Assembly: GCA_012520915.1 (NCBI GenBank)
Contig: JAAYNJ010000022.1
Coordinates: 186,001 to 250,000 of the forward strand
Direction of reading: 5' to 3'
DNA: 64,000 nt
Origin: Oscillospiraceae bacterium
GTDB lineage: Bacteria > Bacillota > Clostridia > Oscillospirales > Ruminococcaceae
Made by a program: the position numbers and the translations under genes. Below, piece after piece: positions 61,076-64,000 of this stretch. The notes beneath the pieces are model-generated. The model did no database searches. It was not told the origin of the DNA and saw nothing but the letters and a program-made list of their open reading frames with translations. Every line of letters begins with the position of its first letter. Position 1 is the stretch's first letter.

Positions 61076-62456
61076 AGCGGAATTGCTTCAAAAAGAAATC
61101 ATGAGCAAAAAAGATGCTTATTTGGAGAACCTTATTACAAGGTTGGAAGAGGGTAGAGACTATTGTAATGATTATATGGCTTTTTTAAATTTTGCCAAGA
61201 CAGAGAGGGAGTTTGTAAAGAAAACTGTTAGTCTTTTGGAATCAAACGGTTTTAGCCGGTACGACAAAAGTGAAAAGATAGGGAAAGGTGTTTATTACAA
61301 CAACAGGGGCAAAAGCCTTATTGCAGTAACGAAGGGCAGCAGACCGCTTTCAGACGGATTTAGGATGATAGCTGCCCATGTTGATTCTCCGAGACTCGAC
61401 CTCAAACCGAATCCGATGTACGAATCGGACTCTTTGGGCTATTTTAAGACACACTACTATGGGGGAATAAAAAAATATCAGTGGGCGGCGATTCCGCTCG
61501 CTATGCATGGAACGGTAATTACGCATGACGGAAAGTCGATTGATATTGTAATAGGAGAAGATGATCAGGATGAGGTATTCTGTATTACGGATCTTCTTCC
61601 GCACTTATCGGGAAAAGCACAGGACAGCCGTACAACACGAGAAGTAATTAAAGGTGAAGAATTAAATATTCTCATAGGAAGCGTTCCGATTGATGATGAG
61701 AAAATTAAGGAACCTATTAAGTTAAACTTAATGTCAATCCTGAACAAAAAGTATGGGATGGTGGAAAAGGACTTCGTTTCGGCAGAAATTGAATTTGTAC
61801 CTGCATTTAAATCAAGGTATATCGGCTTTGATAAAAGTCTGATTGGAGCATATGCGCAGGATGACAGAGTTTGTGCTTATGCTGCATTAAAAGCTTTTCT
61901 TAAATCGGAAACGCCGGAATACTGGACAATGCTTGTGTTAGCAGATAAGGAAGAAACCGGTAGCGATGGCAATACCGGCCTTGCTTCCAGCATGATTTTT
62001 GAATTCGTGACTTCAATTTCCGAAAAAGAAAATGCAGACAGAAGGATTGTCTTTATGAATTCTGATTGTATTTCATCCGACGTTGCGGCAGGATATGATC
62101 CGACATTCTCCAGTGTCAGCGATCCTCAAAACTCTTGTTACCTTGGCAGAGGCGTATCCGTTGAGAGGTACACGGGAGCTGCCGGAAAAGTGTATACAAG
62201 CGAAGCTTCTGCAGAATATGTCTGGAGAATAATTAAAATGCTTGATGATGCGGGTATCATTTGGCAAAGCGGCGAACTCGGCAAGGTTGACGAAGGCGGA
62301 GGAGGAACGGTTGCAAAGTTTATTGCACGCCTTGGGGCGGATGTAATCGATATGGGAGTCCCGGTTCTTTCGATGCATTCACCCTTTGAAGTTACCAGTT
62401 GTTTAGATGTATACGAGCTATATAAAGCTTTCAAGGCTTTCTACAAACAATCATGA
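61056..62456 (+). CDS. M18 family aminopeptidase
   Basis: A 466 aa zinc aminopeptidase. The metal-site motifs are MIAAHVDSPRLDLKP (His), GAYAQDDRVCAYAAL (Asp), VLADKEETGSDGNTG (Glu pair) and VLSMHSPFEVTS (His). It is expected to be cytosolic, with a preference for acidic or neutral N-terminal residues in related members. AGAAAGG lies 7 bases before the ATG. It overlaps the end of coaE by 20 bases. Confidence 0.93.
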   Translation: MKEELSKAELLQKEIMSKKDAYLENLITRLEEGRDYCNDYMAFLNFAKTEREFVKKTVSLLESNGFSRYDKSEKIGKGVYYNNRGKSLIAVTKGSRPLSDGFRMIAAHVDSPRLDLKPNPMYESDSLGYFKTHYYGGIKKYQWAAIPLAMHGTVITHDGKSIDIVIGEDDQDEVFCITDLLPHLSGKAQDSRTTREVIKGEELNILIGSVPIDDEKIKEPIKLNLMSILNKKYGMVEKDFVSAEIEFVPAFKSRYIGFDKSLIGAYAQDDRVCAYAALKAFLKSETPEYWTMLVLADKEETGSDGNTGLASSMIFEFVTSISEKENADRRIVFMNSDCISSDVAAGYDPTFSSVSDPQNSCYLGRGVSVERYTGAAGKVYTSEASAEYVWRIIKMLDDAGIIWQSGELGKVDEGGGGTVAKFIARLGADVIDMGVPVLSMHSPFEVTSCLDVYELYKAFKAFYKQS

Positions 62457-62480
62457 TGATAACTAAATTCACCGGAGTTT

Positions 62481-62520
62481 CGCTGTCAAGTCTCGTTGAT
62501 TTGACAGCGTTATTTATTTT
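62481..62520 (+). terminator. Terminator of the prfA-to-M18 operon
   Basis: CGCTGTCAA pairs perfectly with TTGACAGCG around an 11-base loop, followed by TTATTTATTTT. The rest of 62521-62732 shows no gene or structure I can name. Confidence 0.75.
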
Positions 62521-62732
62521 AGATTTGAAAAAATCCATATCCCTATAATTCGAAAAAACCGGAAATACCGAATATGTGGAGTTTATGCAGGTAGGAAAGT
62601 AGCTAGAAGATATTTTATGGTGTTTTTTAATAGTACGCAAAAAGTGACTTAAAATAATTAGTCTCAGAAAACTTTTATATTCATATTGCAAACAAAAACA
62701 CGAAAATACATTATAGTCGAATTATTTCGATA

Positions 62733-63104
62733 TTAAATTAAACTTTTTAAAATCGGAAAGAGTAATAAACCTACAGAATAAGAAAATGTGTTAAGCACAA
62801 AAGAGACAAGAAGGGACTTTTTGGCGTTAAACTCGCATAGCAGCTTTAAAATTCCCGCCTCGATTATTATTACAGCAATTTCAAGTGAAGTAAGTACAGG
62901 GTAATAGGCGCCCGGAAAAAAATAAGACACAACAAAAATTATTATGTTTATTGCGGGGTTGGTCAGCAGATTGCATAACAGTATATAGTAAATAAAACGC
63001 CGATTGCGAAACAACACCAACATCATAAGCCCCTCTAGCAAAACTGTTGCAAGAAGGGCTGTGAGGACGGAAAATAACAAAGAAATTAGCGCAGAATTAT
63101 CCAT
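62733..63104 (-). CDS. Small polytopic membrane protein of unknown function
   Basis: A 123 aa protein with four hydrophobic segments (about residues 5-32, 38-62, 68-88, 98-118), separated by short charged loops (RNRRF, KLLCEFNAKKS). No family recognised. No clear ribosome site precedes the ATG, which overlaps the end of the preceding gene by 8 bases, so translation may be coupled. Confidence 0.65.
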   Translation of the reverse strand: MDNSALISLLFSVLTALLATVLLEGLMMLVLFRNRRFIYYILLCNLLTNPAINIIIFVVSYFFPGAYYPVLTSLEIAVIIIEAGILKLLCEFNAKKSLLVSFVLNTFSYSVGLLLFPILKSLI

Positions 63105-63297
63105 TATTTTGAATATTTTGATTTTTGTTTTTCTTTTTACGTACTGCGAGTATTATAAGAATTATCGAAAGCGCGATAACTGCTGTAAATACCAAACCAA
63201 CCACAAGAAACAGAAATAGAGTCGGATAGTTTGAAGAAAAAGGTCTTATGATGTCGTCCGGTGTGGTCGCAATATCCAAAAGCGCAAAATCGATCAT
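63097..63297 (-). CDS. Small single-pass membrane protein of unknown function
   Basis: A 66 aa protein beginning MIDFALLDIATTPDDIIRPF, with one transmembrane helix (about residues 24-52) and a basic tail (VRKKKNKNQNIQ), which suggests an N-out, C-in orientation. I chose ATG at 63297, six bases after GAGG; ATG at 63309 lies upstream of that site. It sits between the MFS-like gene and a second small membrane protein. Confidence 0.6.
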   Translation of the reverse strand: MIDFALLDIATTPDDIIRPFSSNYPTLFLFLVVGLVFTAVIALSIILIILAVRKKKNKNQNIQNNG

Positions 63298-63360
63298 ATC
63301 ATACCTCATTATTGTTTGTTTTCGAGTTAATAAAATGAATATTGTGTTAATCTTTCCTAA

Positions 63361-64000
63361 TTAATTTGAGTGAGAGCCTGCAATGGTTGATTGATTAACG
63401 GTTGAAAAGATTAACCCGATAGCGGAAGAAATAGTAAGGAAAGAAACCAGATAAAGCGATACGGTCGATGACAACGAAAAAAAGAAAGTCAATGCACCGC
63501 CGCAGAGTAGAGCAAGCGTCGGGATACCGAACGAAAGTCCGGGATTATCGGGTAACAGGGAATAGACGGCACAAAGTGTAATAGACATATTCATGTTAAA
63601 CAACAGAAGACCGACTGAAGTGAGAATCGGTGAGCCGATACCGAACAAAAGAAGCGGTACACTAAGCAATAATGTAGCAACTCCGGTGTTTTTTGCCCCA
63701 AAACGGTCAGCAAAGAAACCACCGAAAAATTTTCCGGAAAACGCTGCAATCGACGGCAAAAGCGAAAGAAATATGCCATTTTTCCATTTAATGGGGAGGA
63801 TAGATCCGGCATAAGCACGGATAAAAACGGAGAAAAATAGAAGTAGCAGCATGAAAATAATCGGTTGTGTGGTACTTGCGATATATAATCTAACCGGTTT
63901 CGGATTATCAACAGACTTAAATACAAGCTGTCCGGGAAACACGGTAAGCAGGAGAAGTATGCAGACGCTGAGCATCATAATGGGAATGATTACCGGAAAC
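63361..64000 (-). CDS. MFS-like transporter, 5' end beyond the window
   Basis: The frame is open to the window edge, so the gene is partial; 213 residues are visible. It has about six hydrophobic segments and the loop GKFFGGFFADRFGAKNTG, which matches the MFS signature loop between helices 2 and 3 or 8 and 9. Substrate is unknown. The two small membrane-protein genes follow on the same strand. Confidence 0.7.
   Translation of the reverse strand, partial: FPVIIPIMMLSVCILLLLTVFPGQLVFKSVDNPKPVRLYIASTTQPIIFMLLLLFFSVFIRAYAGSILPIKWKNGIFLSLLPSIAAFSGKFFGGFFADRFGAKNTGVATLLLSVPLLLFGIGSPILTSVGLLLFNMNMSITLCAVYSLLPDNPGLSFGIPTLALLCGGALTFFFSLSSTVSLYLVSFLTISSAIGLIFSTVNQSTIAGSHSN

Overview
The window is AT-rich bacterial chromosome with Gram-positive (Bacillota) gene order and signals: AGGAGG-type ribosome sites, many TTG and GTG starts, intrinsic terminators and TTGACA/TATAAT promoters. 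Diagnostic groups include ylxM-ffh-rpsP-khpA-rimM-trmD, ecfA1-ecfA2-ecfT-truA, DUF951-prfA, a lone butyrate kinase gene and the paired Fe-S scaffold/GGGtGRT genes. These point to an anaerobic member of the class Clostridia; I cannot name the genus. About 50 genuine protein genes, six tRNA genes and no mobile element or CRISPR array were recognised.

Layout. 1-7.5 kb: PucR-type regulator, YitT membrane protein, FGGY sugar kinase, and two divergent NCS2 nucleobase permeases. One permease is under a guanine-class purine riboswitch. The other sits behind a short leader peptide and an attenuator-like hairpin. 7.7-20.6 kb: ruvC-ruvA-ruvB-glmM, the ECF transporter core, truA, DUF5711 and CvpA proteins, a ClpE-like ATPase behind a CIRCE operator, a nitroreductase and a PHP-domain protein. 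20.6-22.8 kb: tRNA-Gln, a frameshifted butyrate kinase gene, tRNA-Leu and tRNA-Ala.

22.9-40.2 kb is the accessory heart of the window. It holds three ADP-ribosylglycohydrolase-family paralogues around a BMP-type (nucleoside-like) ABC importer, two PfkB sugar/nucleoside kinases, three paralogues of the TrpF (phosphoribosylanthranilate isomerase) fold that all lack the catalytic cysteine, a nucleoside hydrolase and an M29 aminopeptidase. rtcB and the CCA-adding enzyme gene sit in the middle. I read it as a probable salvage or catabolic route for an imported N-ribosylated compound: import, N-glycosidic cleavage, phosphorylation and sugar isomerisation. The substrate is unknown and the exact pathway is inference.

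40.4-64 kb: the NifU-like scaffold/GGGtGRT pair, a cytidylate-kinase-like protein, tRNA-His, an RgpF-like protein with the four dTDP-rhamnose genes (rfbC, A, D, B), tRNA-Arg, tRNA-Gly, the SRP/rpsP operon, HPr, uvrC, rsmD-coaD, DUF951-prfA-tsaC-coaE, an M18 aminopeptidase, and a reverse-strand membrane-protein group whose first gene runs off the window end.
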